From CAVXNP01 sp963763305 (GTDB lineage: Bacteria > Pseudomonadota > Gammaproteobacteria > Xanthomonadales > Rhodanobacteraceae): a stretch of DNA of 64,000 nucleotides. A program made the position numbers and the translations under genes. The stretch covers positions 2,480,001 to 2,544,000 of the forward strand of contig CAVXNP010000001.1 of assembly GCA_963763305.1 (NCBI GenBank), in the 5' to 3' direction. This document shows, piece by piece, positions 9,201 to 17,483 of the stretch. The notes beneath the pieces were generated by a model. The model did no database searches and was not told where the DNA came from. It saw only the letters and a program-made list of their open reading frames with translations. Position 1 is the first letter of the stretch; each line of letters opens with the position of its first letter.

Positions 9201-10506
9201 TCAAGTGGTGGCAAGCCACGGCATGGGGTGGCGCTTGTTGGCGATCATCCAGGTAAGTATGAACCGGAATGCCATGGCTGCTGCAAACGACCACGCAGCG
9301 CCCAGCAGGCCATGGCTCCTTACCAGGACCAGGAGGAGCAGTACGTTCAAGACGCCGGCAGCTACGGTTGCCAACGAGAGCAGGCCGGTCCGCTTCGAAT
9401 AGAAAATGTAATTGGTCACCATCAGATACATTCCGCCAAAAGCCTGGCCAAGTGCGAGCCATCCGATCAGTGCCCCCGCTTGGCGGTATTCCTTGCCGGC
9501 CAACAAGCCCACCGCGTATGGGCCGGCCACGAATGCCAGGCCCGCCAGCGACAGCGCCACGAGGAAATAGGCATACGTCAAGCGGACAATACGCTGCTTG
9601 TCCTCCATTCGATCCCGGGCCAGGTGGCTGAAAAGCCACGGCACGTAGGCCTTGTTGATCGCATCGAACAACAAAGCCATGGCCATGCTCAGTTGCAGGC
9701 CGACCATGTAGATACCAGCGTCGGCCAAGCCGAGGTTGAGGTTGATCACCAACCTGTCGGCCGCGGTGAGCAGGAAGGCGCCGGCCACGTGGGGAACCAG
9801 GGGCGCGCCAAATGCCAACGCTTCGGCGCAGGTACGCCGGACGCCAGGAGAATGCGAGCAGCTTGTCCCTTGCCAGGAGGAACAGAGAGATGGCGGCGAA
9901 GGCGGCCACCGTCCACACCTGGGCCTCCACCCGGCCTGCCGGACCCCGTAGCAGGACGAGCACCAGCAGCAGAGAAAGCCCCATGTCGCAGAGGCTTTGT
10001 ATCACCTGCAAGGCGCCGTATTTCAACGCGTTGCCGCGCACCTGCCACTGTCCCAGGCGCAGGCTCACCACGAAGCTCGCGGCTGAAACCACTACAGCCC
10101 ACAGTATCCAGTCCCTGCCCAGGCTGAGCCAGCTTGCCAGCTGCGGTGCCCACGCGACTGCCAGCAACAAGACAACGGCAGTGGATATAGCCAGAACCTG
10201 CAGGCACGAGCCGACGTAGTGGGCCAGCTCGGCTTGGCTGACGTCGTGGTCGTAGAACTTGCGATTGGCAGCACCCTGGACACTCAGCCCGGTCAGCGCG
10301 GCAAGGGCCACCACCAGGGTCTGGAACATGGCCAACTTGCCATACTCGAGCGGAGCCAAGACGCGGGTAAAGATCGGGAGCAACGAAAACGGCACCAGCG
10401 CGCGCAAGACATTCGACCCCAGGTAGATGGCCGAATGGACGAACAGGCGATGGCGGGCTAGAGGTGGCGCGCTCAAGTTGGGCCGTATCAAGTCTGACAG
10501 TTTCAT
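9201..10506 (-). CDS. Wzx-like polysaccharide/oligosaccharide flippase (frameshifted)
   Basis: Multi-pass inner-membrane protein of the MATE/Wzx (polysaccharide transporter) superfamily, expected to flip a lipid-linked glycan. The ATG at 10506 gives MKLSDLIRPNLSAPPLARHR, then HSAIYLGSNVLRALVPFSLL and FTRVLAPLEYGKLAMFQTLV, the standard Wzx start with the LAPxEYG motif after helix 2. About twelve hydrophobic segments follow, including STAVVLLLAVAWAP, SLLLVLVLLRGPAG, and in the second frame VAGAFLLTAADRLVINLNLG and GIYMVGLQLSMAMALLFDAI. The frame changes near 9820. About 435 residues corrected. It lies between the GT-C/TPR genes and pseB, suggesting it exports a pseudaminate-containing or related glycan, but substrate specificity is inference. 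Confidence 0.82.
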
Positions 10507-10616
10507 GCTATTGCGCGCGTCTGAACCGCGGCGATTCAAGCAGAACCCGCCACGGGCGTTGCGATGGCGCAATGGCGGCAGCGCGTCTTCGGTTGCATTC
10601 TCACAAATGGTTGCAC

Positions 10617-12544
10617 TCATTTCGGCGAGGGCATCAACGAATCCAGCTCGGAAATGGCCGCGGAGAGATCGCCGCCAATATTGAGCTTCTGCAGTTCCGA
10701 CAATTGCTTGCGTGCGCCGTCGTAGCTGCCTTGCGCGATATGCGCGCAAGTGTCACGTGATAGGCCGGCTCGCCGGGTTCGGCCTGAACTGCCCCCAGCG
10801 CAAGCTTCTCGCCCAGCTCATGATCCTCCAATACATTCCAAGCGTAATCGCTGTAAGTCGCCAACAGCCGCGCGCTGGGACCCGGGTGGCGAGAGCTGCC
10901 TCGAACGGGCACCATGCGGTCCTTGGGGAGGTCACAGCTGCGTTCGCGCGCGCATTGGGTCAGCGCAGCCAGTGAGCTTTCGTCCTGCACGCCGGGTTTT
11001 GCCTGCAGCTTGCGATCATGCTGTCCCACCACGTCTTTCAGGGGCGGTGCATGCGCGCGTTCATAAAGATCAGCGCCTGCTCGGGAAGGATCGACGAATC
11101 GGGCAGGGCTGCGGCGCGCTCAGCGGGGCGTAGGCCTCGGTAAATGGCGATGTGGATCGTAGTGTGAGTAGATGATGTAGGCGCGGCCCAGTTCGTACTG
11201 CGCGCGGGGAGCGGGGTGCGCGCCGCGAGCTCCTCCGCCAGGTCAAGGGGGTGCCCCAGGCCGTGCGGTGAGCAACGCGGTCCGGCCCACAGGGCGAGCA
11301 GCCCGGAGCAGCGTGCGCCGTGAACCAACCAGGCGTAGCTGGCGTTGGGGGCGGCGAAAAGGGATTACCGCGAGCAGCAGGCCAAAGCTGGCGAAATAGT
11401 TGCGGTGTTCGTAGATGAGCTCGAGCGGAAGCACGGTTCCGGTCAGCAGGTGGCAACCCAGGTACAGCGCCAGGCCCAGGGCAACCAGCGGACGGCGATG
11501 GCGCACGAGAACCGCCATGGCAGCCATGCTGGCTAGTAGTGCGATGCCCGCCAGTGTGGTCCATGGCGAAAGCAGCCCGGTCGAAACCGCGAAGTCGTCG
11601 TGGTAGAAGGACAGCGCGCCCGGTGTGGGCAGCAGGGTCCAGCCGATGTAGTCGCTGACGATGCGCGCTTCGCTGAGCAGGCGGGTATGCAGGGTGAAGT
11701 CCCGCGAAGCCCAGGCGCCGGTGCCTAGCACGCGCGGCGCCAGCCAAACAGCCCGATCACCAATGGCAAGCCACCAGCAGGGCGAACAGGCCGAGCAGGC
11801 GACGGTCGGCCGTGCCGTCCGGCGCGCGGAAACGAAACAGCAGCGATTCGGTCAGCAGGGCATAGAACGGCAGCATCACCGCGGTTTCCTTGGCCAGCAG
11901 GCCCAGCAACGCGGGAGCCGTAATGCTGGCCAGGCACAGCGCCAGGCCCCGTCGGCCCCTTGCCGGGAGGCCGTGCCGTCGGTACCGGGCGCCTGCAGCA
12001 TGTGCTGGCGGGTGCGGACGTAGCCCAGCAAGCCCAGCAGCACGAACAGGTTGGCCATGCTCTCCATGCGCTGCACTACGTACAGCACGCCGGTGAGGTT
12101 GATCGGTAACAGCATCCAGCCGGCGGCGACGAGGGCGGCGGTGACCGCCGTGCGCCGGTAGCTTCCCGATGGCGGTTCCATTCCGCCCGCGGGGGCGTTC
12201 GGCAGGCCGGTGCGCAGCAGCGCCCTGGCCAGCAGGTACACCAGCCAGCCGTTCAGCAGGTGGATGACCACGTTGGTGAGCTTCATCCAGTACGGGTCGA
12301 GGCCGGTGGCCAGGTAGTTCGCGGCAAACGTCAGTGACGCCAGCGGGCGCTTGAACTGGCTCGATGGGGAAGACAGTGCCGCGCCCACCAGCGAGGGAAT
12401 GCTGGCGTCATGCGGTTGCACGCCCGGGTTGTCGACGATGTTCGGGTAGTCGTCGAACAGGAAGCCGCCCGACAGGCCCGGCCAGTAGACCAGCGTGGTG
12501 AGGGCGAATGCCGCGGCGAGGAGCAGGCGGTGGATATGGCGCAT
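10617..12544 (-). CDS. GT-C-fold membrane glycosyltransferase with C-terminal TPR-like region, copy 2 (frameshifted)
   Basis: Paralogue of the gene just upstream, with which it overlaps by ATGA at 12544. It starts MRHIHRLLLAAAFALTTLVY, then GLSGGFLFDDYPNIVDNPGV: an acidic DD in the first periplasmic loop (about residues 31-32), the arrangement seen in GT-C enzymes such as TMTC/PMT proteins. FKRPLASLTFAANYLATGLD, KLTNVVIHLLNGWLVYLLAR, LYVVQRMESMANLFVLLGLL and ELIYEHRNYFASFGLLLAVI are membrane helices and loops shared with copy 1. The C-terminal soluble part (SDYAWNVLEDHELGEKLALG, YHVTLARISR) is TPR-like and ends SELDSLMPSPK at 10617-10619. Frames change near 11900, 11740, 11340, 11060 and 10790. 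About 640 residues. Likely transfers a sugar from a lipid carrier in the periplasm; the acceptor is unproven, but pilin is plausible by context. Confidence 0.68.
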
Positions 12545-14554
12545 CAGCGAGTGGTGCCCTGGTCTGGAGTGCCTCCAGTATTGGTGTTGTCGCCGTCCGC
12601 GTCGAGACGCAACTGTCGCCTCAGGTGCTCCAGTTCGCGTGGCCAGTAGTGCTGGCGCTGCAACACCCATGCGTGGACTGCCGGCATGCCGAACCGCGGA
12701 GCAACCGTTCGGTCCGCGACCTGCTGGTAGTGGTCGAGCATGCGCAGGCCCTGCGACGGGTAGCCGGCACTGCCGAGCGTGGCGGCGGCCTTCAGCGCCA
12801 TTCCGGGGCGCACCGAGAAATCGAGCGCTCGTTCGAAGTCGGCCAGGGCTGCGTCGGGCTGGCGGCGGGCAAGGGCGATGCGCCCGCGCAGGTAGGTGAG
12901 ATCCTGCTGGGCGCCGCCGCCGCCGAGTCTGGGATTGGCCAGTCCGGCCTCGATCAGGCTGTCCAGGTCGTGCAGGGTGAGTCCGGGACAGCCGTTCGTC
13001 TGCGCGGCGGGCAATATGCGGTCGAACCAGTGGGCGAACAGCGAGCCGGGGTTGGCCGTGTGCCGCATGGCGGTGCGGGCGGCCGCGATGTCGGCAGGTC
13101 CAACGCCGCCAGCCATGCAGCGGGCGCCGAGCAGGTTGAACGCCAGCTGCACCTCGTCGGGCTGTTGCTCGATGCGGGCCCGCAGCCTGCGTATGGCTGC
13201 CGCGGGTTGGCCCATGTCCATTTCGATCTGCGCGGCGTTGGCCTGGGCCCTGGCCGACGCGGGATTGATGCGGGCCCAGATCAGGGCCTGGGTCCGCACG
13301 TCTGCCCCATACCTCCGCCCGCGCATGGGTCATCAGTGCCAGCCCCAGCGGCAGGACCACCATCAAGCCGCGTTTGAGCGTGCGCAGCGTGCGGGTGCCG
13401 GAGAGCCACAGGCCCAGCGGCCAGAACATCAGCATGGCGGGAATGTAGTTGCGGTGCTCGAAGTACAGCTCCAGCGCGATCGAGCTCGACTCGAGCAGAT
13501 GAGCGCCAAAGTAGAACAGCACCGCCAGCGCCATGGCCGGATGGCGGCGGCGAATCGACCAGGCGCCCACGAGCAGGGCAAGCAGCACGAGCAATGCCGG
13601 CAACGTCGTCGCAGGCTGCAGCAGTGAGCTGGAGGCGGGGTACTGGTCGTTGAACAGGCCGCTGGAAAACGGGTGCGGCAGCCAGAGCCGCGAGAGATAA
13701 TCCATCAGCACGCGGGGCTCGGTCAGCAGCCGCTGGGCGTACGTCCAGGGCCGGTTGGCCGGGCCGCCAGACAGGATGCCGCCTACGGCAACACGGCCCA
13801 GGTAGAACAGGATGGCTGCCGTGGGGAGCGCTCCCAGCGCCAGCATGACCGCCCGATGCGCCCGCCTGGCCGGCGCTGAGGCGATGGGTTGCCGCGGCGC
13901 GGCCAGGATCACCTCGATCAGCACGGCATACACCGGCAGCAGCGCGCCATTGGCTTTTGCCAGCATGCCCAGGACGGTGAAGCCGCCCAGGCCGACGGTG
14001 CTCCAGAGCAGCCCGGACGCCACCTTCCCAGCGGCCAGTCGGGCCCGCCCGTGCAGCCACAGCAGCAGGCCGATGAGTACGCAGGTGGCCGGCAGCATCG
14101 CTTCGCGCTGCACGATGTAAAGCGTCGTCGATACCAGCAGGGGGTGCAGCAGCCACACCCCCGTACCAAGGGCGGCCGCCAGCTGCCGCCGGCGCACAGG
14201 GAGGTCCAGCAAGTCGCCCAGCTTGGCGAGCAGTGCGTACAGCAGCACGCCGTTGAGCAGATGCAGAAGCAGGTTGGTGCGCTTGAACGGAAAAGGGTCG
14301 GCCGGCCAGTCGCGGGCGTCGAGCAGAAACGACAGCAGGGTCAGCGGCCGGCCGGTCGGATCGGCGGTGCCGGACGTTATATAGCGCCAGAAGGTGGGCC
14401 AGTTGTCGACCGGACCGCCGGCGCCCAGAGCGGGGAGGTTGCCGAAATCGTCGAACAGGAAGCCGCCATGCAGGCCTGGAGCGTAAGCCACCCAGCCCAA
14501 CAGCATGAGCAGCATCAGCAAGAGCATGGGTACTAGCGCATGGCGATCGCGCAT
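12544..14554 (-). CDS. GT-C-fold membrane glycosyltransferase with C-terminal TPR-like region, copy 1 (frameshifted)
   Basis: Starts at ATG 14554, 17 bases after the hairpin that follows the downstream pilin. After MRDRHALVPMLLLMLLMLLG comes GLHGGFLFDDFGNLPALGAG with the first-loop DD (about residues 35-36). DPTGRPLTLLSFLLDARDWP, KRTNLLLHLLNGVLLYALLA, TLYIVQREAMLPATCVLIGL, and ELYFEHRNYIPAMLMFWPLG follow, giving roughly ten membrane segments. After one frame change near 13320 a soluble domain of about 255 residues begins IWARINPASARAQANAAQIE, with helical TPR-like repeats such as AAIRRLRARIEQQPDEVQLA, and runs to 12544. About 670 residues. GT-C plus TPR resembles TMTC-type protein O-glycosyltransferases. 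The tight link to pilins suggests pilin modification. I do not recognise a characterised bacterial homologue. Confidence 0.7.
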
Positions 14555-14563
14555 AAGCTTCCG

Positions 14564-14595
14564 GAAAGAAGAAGGGCCGCGCATGGCGGCCCTTC
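14564..14595 (-). terminator. Intrinsic terminator or attenuator after the downstream pilin
   Basis: A perfect 10-bp stem (arms 14586-14595 and 14571-14580) with a 5-base loop, followed on the minus strand by a T-rich TTCTTTCC tract. It sits 21 bases after the pilin stop and 17 bases before the GT-C start. This would give abundant pilin mRNA with limited read-through into the transferase genes. Confidence 0.75.
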
Positions 14596-14616
14596 AAGTG
14601 TCGACGCTGCTGAATA

Positions 14617-15065
14617 TTACTTGCGGCAGGAGGTCGGCAGGTACTTCGTAGGCGACCGTCGACTTGCTGCAGCTCCACGCGACCGAGCCGGCGCTGGTGA
14701 TCGGCCGAGAGCACGAAGGTGTTCTTGTTGTCTGCTGATCGCCTTGTTTGCGCGAGTTACCGAACGTGGCGACGATCTGGCCCTTGGTGGCGGAAACGTC
14801 CACGTTCGTCGACGTACTTGCCGCTGATGGACGCCGGCAGCGCAAGGCCCGCCGACTTGTTCGTCTTCGGGAAGTTGCCGGTGTTGGAGTAGAACTCGCT
14901 GATGGCGGTCTTCGCGCCGTCGGTCAGCACGGCACCTTCGGACACCTGCGTGCGGACCAGGTAGTCCTGGTAGGCCGGGATCGCGATGGCGGCGAGGATG
15001 GCGATGATCGCGACGACGATCATCAGCTCGATCAGGGTGAAGCCCTTCTGGATACTCTTCTTCAT
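14617..15065 (-). CDS. pilA: Type IV major pilin, second copy (frameshifted)
   Basis: Type IVa pilin subunit, processed by the prepilin peptidase and assembled in the inner membrane. I chose ATG 15065, which gives the short leader MKKSIQKG followed by FTLIELMIVVAIIAILAAIA, the cleavage site and hydrophobic N-terminal helix with the conserved Glu5. An upstream in-frame ATG at 15080 would lengthen the leader; the GAGG about 10 bases before 15065 favours the latter. YQDYLVRTQVSEGAVLTDGA continues the helix. After a frame change near 14820 the globular part has VDVSATKGQIVATFGN, and the C-terminus carries two cysteines (WSCSKS and SCRK), the expected disulfide D-loop. A further indel lies near 14700-14740. 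About 149 residues. Its own sigma-54-like promoter and terminator suggest independent expression. Confidence 0.9.
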
Positions 15066-15396
15066 TGTGGTGTTCCTCATGTTGCTGGTTAGCTAACCGA
15101 TGTGATGCCCCCTGAGCCCTAGTCCCAAATCCCCCTAGGTGGGATCGGACCCCTCTCAACCGCGGTCAGGAACGACCAGGAAGCTCGCGAAAACCGAAGC
15201 ATTTGTTGTGCCATGGCAGCCGCTGGGCTATTGGGGCACACCAGCGGCTCGGGGATTGTGCACGTTGTCACGAAAGCCTACAAATTCTTTCTCGCTGCGC
15301 CTACATCCGAACGGGTATGGAACCCGGTCCCGGCGCTGACGAGTGACGCTCAACGTCACTTGACGCCCCTTCTTGTGCAATAAAGGCCGCCAACCG
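15066..15396 (-). other. Intergenic region between the two pilins
   Basis: 331 bases with no gene. It holds the sigma-54 promoter at 15198-15213 and, 37 bases after the upstream pilin stop, a perfect 7-bp inverted repeat (AGTGACG/CGTCACT, 15342-15360) with a 5-base loop. The hairpin lacks a clear T-tract, so it is a weak terminator candidate or a transcript-stabilising stem. Confidence 0.5.
15198..15213 (-). promoter_or_regulatory. Sigma-54 (-24/-12) promoter of the downstream pilin
   Basis: On the minus strand TGGCACAACAAATGCT matches TGGCACGNNNNTTGCW with two mismatches and exact GG-N10-GC spacing. Transcription would start near 15187, leaving a leader of about 120 bases, typical for pilA genes controlled by PilR/RpoN. 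Confidence 0.7.
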
Positions 15397-15834
15397 CTAC
15401 CTGCGACAGACCGATGGCAGGTATCTGCCCGGCACCGTGCTCGGGGTGCAGGTCCAGGCGATGCTGCCGGCGTGGGTGATGGGTGAGAGCACGAGTTCCT
15501 TGCCGTTTAGCGTCCTGTTGGCCTTGGCCGCCATGAAAGCTACCTGGATCTTGCCGCCGGAGACGTCCACGGCGGAGACGTAGCTGCCGCCGATCGAGCT
15601 GCTGCCGGAAAGCCCGGCGGAGCGGTTGCCCGCGGGCAGCCGGCCGGTATTGGAGTAGAAGTCCCAGACCGCCGCCTTGGCGCCGCTGGCCAGGTTCAGG
15701 CCCTCGGTGACCTGGCCGCGGATCAGGTAGTCCTGATACGCCGGGATGGCCAGGGCCGAAAGGATGGCGATGATCGCTACCACGATCATCAACTCGATCA
15801 GTGTGAAGCCGCTGACGCGCCTGCTCTGTTTCAT
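15397..15834 (-). CDS. pilA: Type IV major pilin, first copy (intact)
   Basis: Intact 145-residue type IVa pilin. ATG 15834 is preceded by AGGGGGA about 11 bases upstream. The leader MKQSRRVSG precedes FTLIELMIVVAIIAILSALA, the processing site and N-terminal helix, then YQDYLIRGQVTEGLNLASGA. The globular part differs from the downstream pilin (VWDFYSNTGRLPAGNRSAGL), and the C-terminal D-loop is bounded by cysteines in WTCTPSTVPGRYLPSVCRR. The two pilins share N-termini and architecture but diverge in the surface region, as expected for duplicated subunits under diversification. It sits 63 bases after the ArnT-like gene and has its own sigma-54-like promoter. Confidence 0.92.
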   Translation of the reverse strand: MKQSRRVSGFTLIELMIVVAIIAILSALAIPAYQDYLIRGQVTEGLNLASGAKAAVWDFYSNTGRLPAGNRSAGLSGSSSIGGSYVSAVDVSGGKIQVAFMAAKANRTLNGKELVLSPITHAGSIAWTCTPSTVPGRYLPSVCRR

Positions 15835-15869
15835 GGCCTGCGATTCCCCCTGGATCCAGCCCGAAACCG

Positions 15870-15885
15870 AGCATCTTCCGTACCA
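15870..15885 (-). promoter_or_regulatory. Putative sigma-54 promoter of the upstream pilin
   Basis: Minus-strand TGGTACGGAAGATGCT fits TGGCACGNNNNTTGCW with two mismatches and GG-N10-GC spacing. The start would lie near 15859, leaving only about 24 bases of leader, enough for the AGGGGGA ribosome-binding site. The match is good but not proof. Confidence 0.5.
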
Positions 15886-15897
15886 GCTCAAGGGCTG

Positions 15898-17298
15898 TCA
15901 GGCTCCGGCTTCTGGAGTTGTGATGGCGGTCACCCCTCTTGTCGGGTCCGCTTGGACCCGCTTGGAAAGCTGTCGACGCCACAACACCCAGTGGTAAAGA
16001 CGCTGCCCGCCATACAAGGCCAGGAGGCACTCGAAACCCCTGAACGGTATCGAATAGCGAGGCTCAGCCTGCAGCAGCGAATAGAGCGCGGTGACATACA
16101 GCGCCAGTCCAGCTGCCGCCGCAGCATTCACCGGCGTGTTCTTGCCCAGCGCCAACAGGCAGCCGATGAGCCCCAGCGCCATGAGCAGGGGATTGAGGCT
16201 GTGGCAGACGGAGACCCATACCCGCATAGGCCAGTCATCGCTGAATGGCGAGTGCAGGGTGGGGTAGGCGTAGATGTCGCCTTGGCCCATGCGGATACTC
16301 CAGCCCCACAGCAGTGCCGGTTTGCTCAGGTACCACCCCAGGTAGTGCATCGGCTGTTGCATCATGCGGTCAGCCATCAGTGCCAGGCCCGCGTGCGGGT
16401 CGGCGACCAGCGTGTCGGTTTCCTGCGAGATGGCCTGCAGAATCTGCCCGCCTTCTGGCCGGCCTTCGATGTAAAGGCGGTAGCCAGCGTGGTATTGCGG
16501 CCACGAGCCCTGATCCAGATTCGTCAGCGCGCGCCCCGTGGAGGAGGCGCCGGCCGGCAGTTGCAGGTTTCTCACGCTCCAGGCGGCGGGCAGCACCAGG
16601 GCGCCCAGGGCCAGCGCGACGGCCATGCCACGCGGCAGTCGGCCGCGTAGGAGCAGGAAGCCCGCCAGCAAGGGCGCAAACGGCAGGGCGATGGCATTGG
16701 TCAAGGAGGCCAGCCCGAAGGCCACACCCGCGGACGCGGCGTAGGCCGTGCTGTGGCGGCGACCGGCCAGGGCTAGCAGGCAAAAGGCCAGTGCGCACAG
16801 AAAGCCGAACTGGGTTTCGGTCAGCAGGAAGCTGCTGGTCGTGATGCTGTGCGGCCACAACGCCATCAGCATGCCCGCGGCGATCAGCCAGCGGTCAGGC
16901 AACCAGCGGCGGGCACCTGTCATCAGCAACGTCACGGTTAGCGCGCCGAGTAAACCCTGGGTCAGCAGTGCCAGCGCGTACCACCCCTGCTCTCCACCCA
17001 GCTTCATGGCCCCCGCCAGAAACAGCGGATAGCCCGGATCGCGGTAACTGTCGCCGAGCACCAGTGCGCTGTGCGGCGCCGCCATGGAGAACACGCCATG
17101 GTGCAGCAGGTTCCAGGCGTACGCGTGGTACTGGATCGCGTCGGCCCGGAGGGGGTGATAAACCATCGCGTGTGTCAGGTAGTACCAGCGGATAGCCATT
17201 GCGACCATGGTCACCGTGAAGAGCGCGATCGCCCACGCAACCCGGCTCAGCTGGTTGCTTGTATGTTTGGCCTCGGTAGCGGGGTTGGCGACGTCCAT
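15898..17298 (-). CDS. ArnT/PMT-like GT-C glycosyltransferase
   Basis: Intact 466-residue polytopic inner-membrane protein of the dolichyl-phosphate-mannose/ArnT-like GT-C group, which moves a sugar from a lipid-phosphate donor to an acceptor in the periplasm. I chose ATG 17298 because AAGGA lies 7 bases upstream and the in-frame extension before it reads as noise. After a first helix (AIALFTVTMVAMAIRWYYLT) the first loop has HPLRADAIQYHAYAWNLLHH, with the acidic residue expected at the GT-C active site, and SYRDPGYPLFLAGAM. About ten more hydrophobic segments follow, for example YALALLTQGLLGALTVTLLM and LIAAGMLMALWPH. It heads the minus-strand block and precedes the pilins by 63 bases. Donor and acceptor are unknown; lipid A, pilin or another glycan are all possible. 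Confidence 0.72.
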   Translation of the reverse strand: MDVANPATEAKHTSNQLSRVAWAIALFTVTMVAMAIRWYYLTHAMVYHPLRADAIQYHAYAWNLLHHGVFSMAAPHSALVLGDSYRDPGYPLFLAGAMKLGGEQGWYALALLTQGLLGALTVTLLMTGARRWLPDRWLIAAGMLMALWPHSITTSSFLLTETQFGFLCALAFCLLALAGRRHSTAYAASAGVAFGLASLTNAIALPFAPLLAGFLLLRGRLPRGMAVALALGALVLPAAWSVRNLQLPAGASSTGRALTNLDQGSWPQYHAGYRLYIEGRPEGGQILQAISQETDTLVADPHAGLALMADRMMQQPMHYLGWYLSKPALLWGWSIRMGQGDIYAYPTLHSPFSDDWPMRVWVSVCHSLNPLLMALGLIGCLLALGKNTPVNAAAAAGLALYVTALYSLLQAEPRYSIPFRGFECLLALYGGQRLYHWVLWRRQLSKRVQADPTRGVTAITTPEAGA

Positions 17299-17483
17299 GC
17301 CTGTTTCCTTGATTTTTCGCGACAGTACGGGGTTGGCCGCCGCTTTGCGAGGGTCGAGGTTGCCTGCGACGTGCCCCGGTAGCGTCGTCGGTGCCAGCGA
17401 GGCGCCCACCAGGCAGGTCCGGACTTGTGCGTGTTGCCCCCCGCGCTTAACGTCATGGGTTCCGGCCACGAGGATCGCGACCC

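Noticed and set aside
1..10506. Degenerate, non-functional pseudaminate locus
   Set aside because: Breaks are single-base and motifs are intact; the same defects hit relA and dnaE2, so sequence error is preferred. Not fully excluded.
8179..10749. An 856-residue open frame joining a flippase and a sugar dehydratase
   Set aside because: Each half has its own start and its own conserved end in another frame (9201 and 8193); the fusion is a frameshift artefact.
11876..14584. A single 902-residue double GT-C protein
   Set aside because: Copy 1 ends at 12544 in a shifted frame with a TPR domain, and copy 2 starts at the overlapping ATG; two genes fit better.
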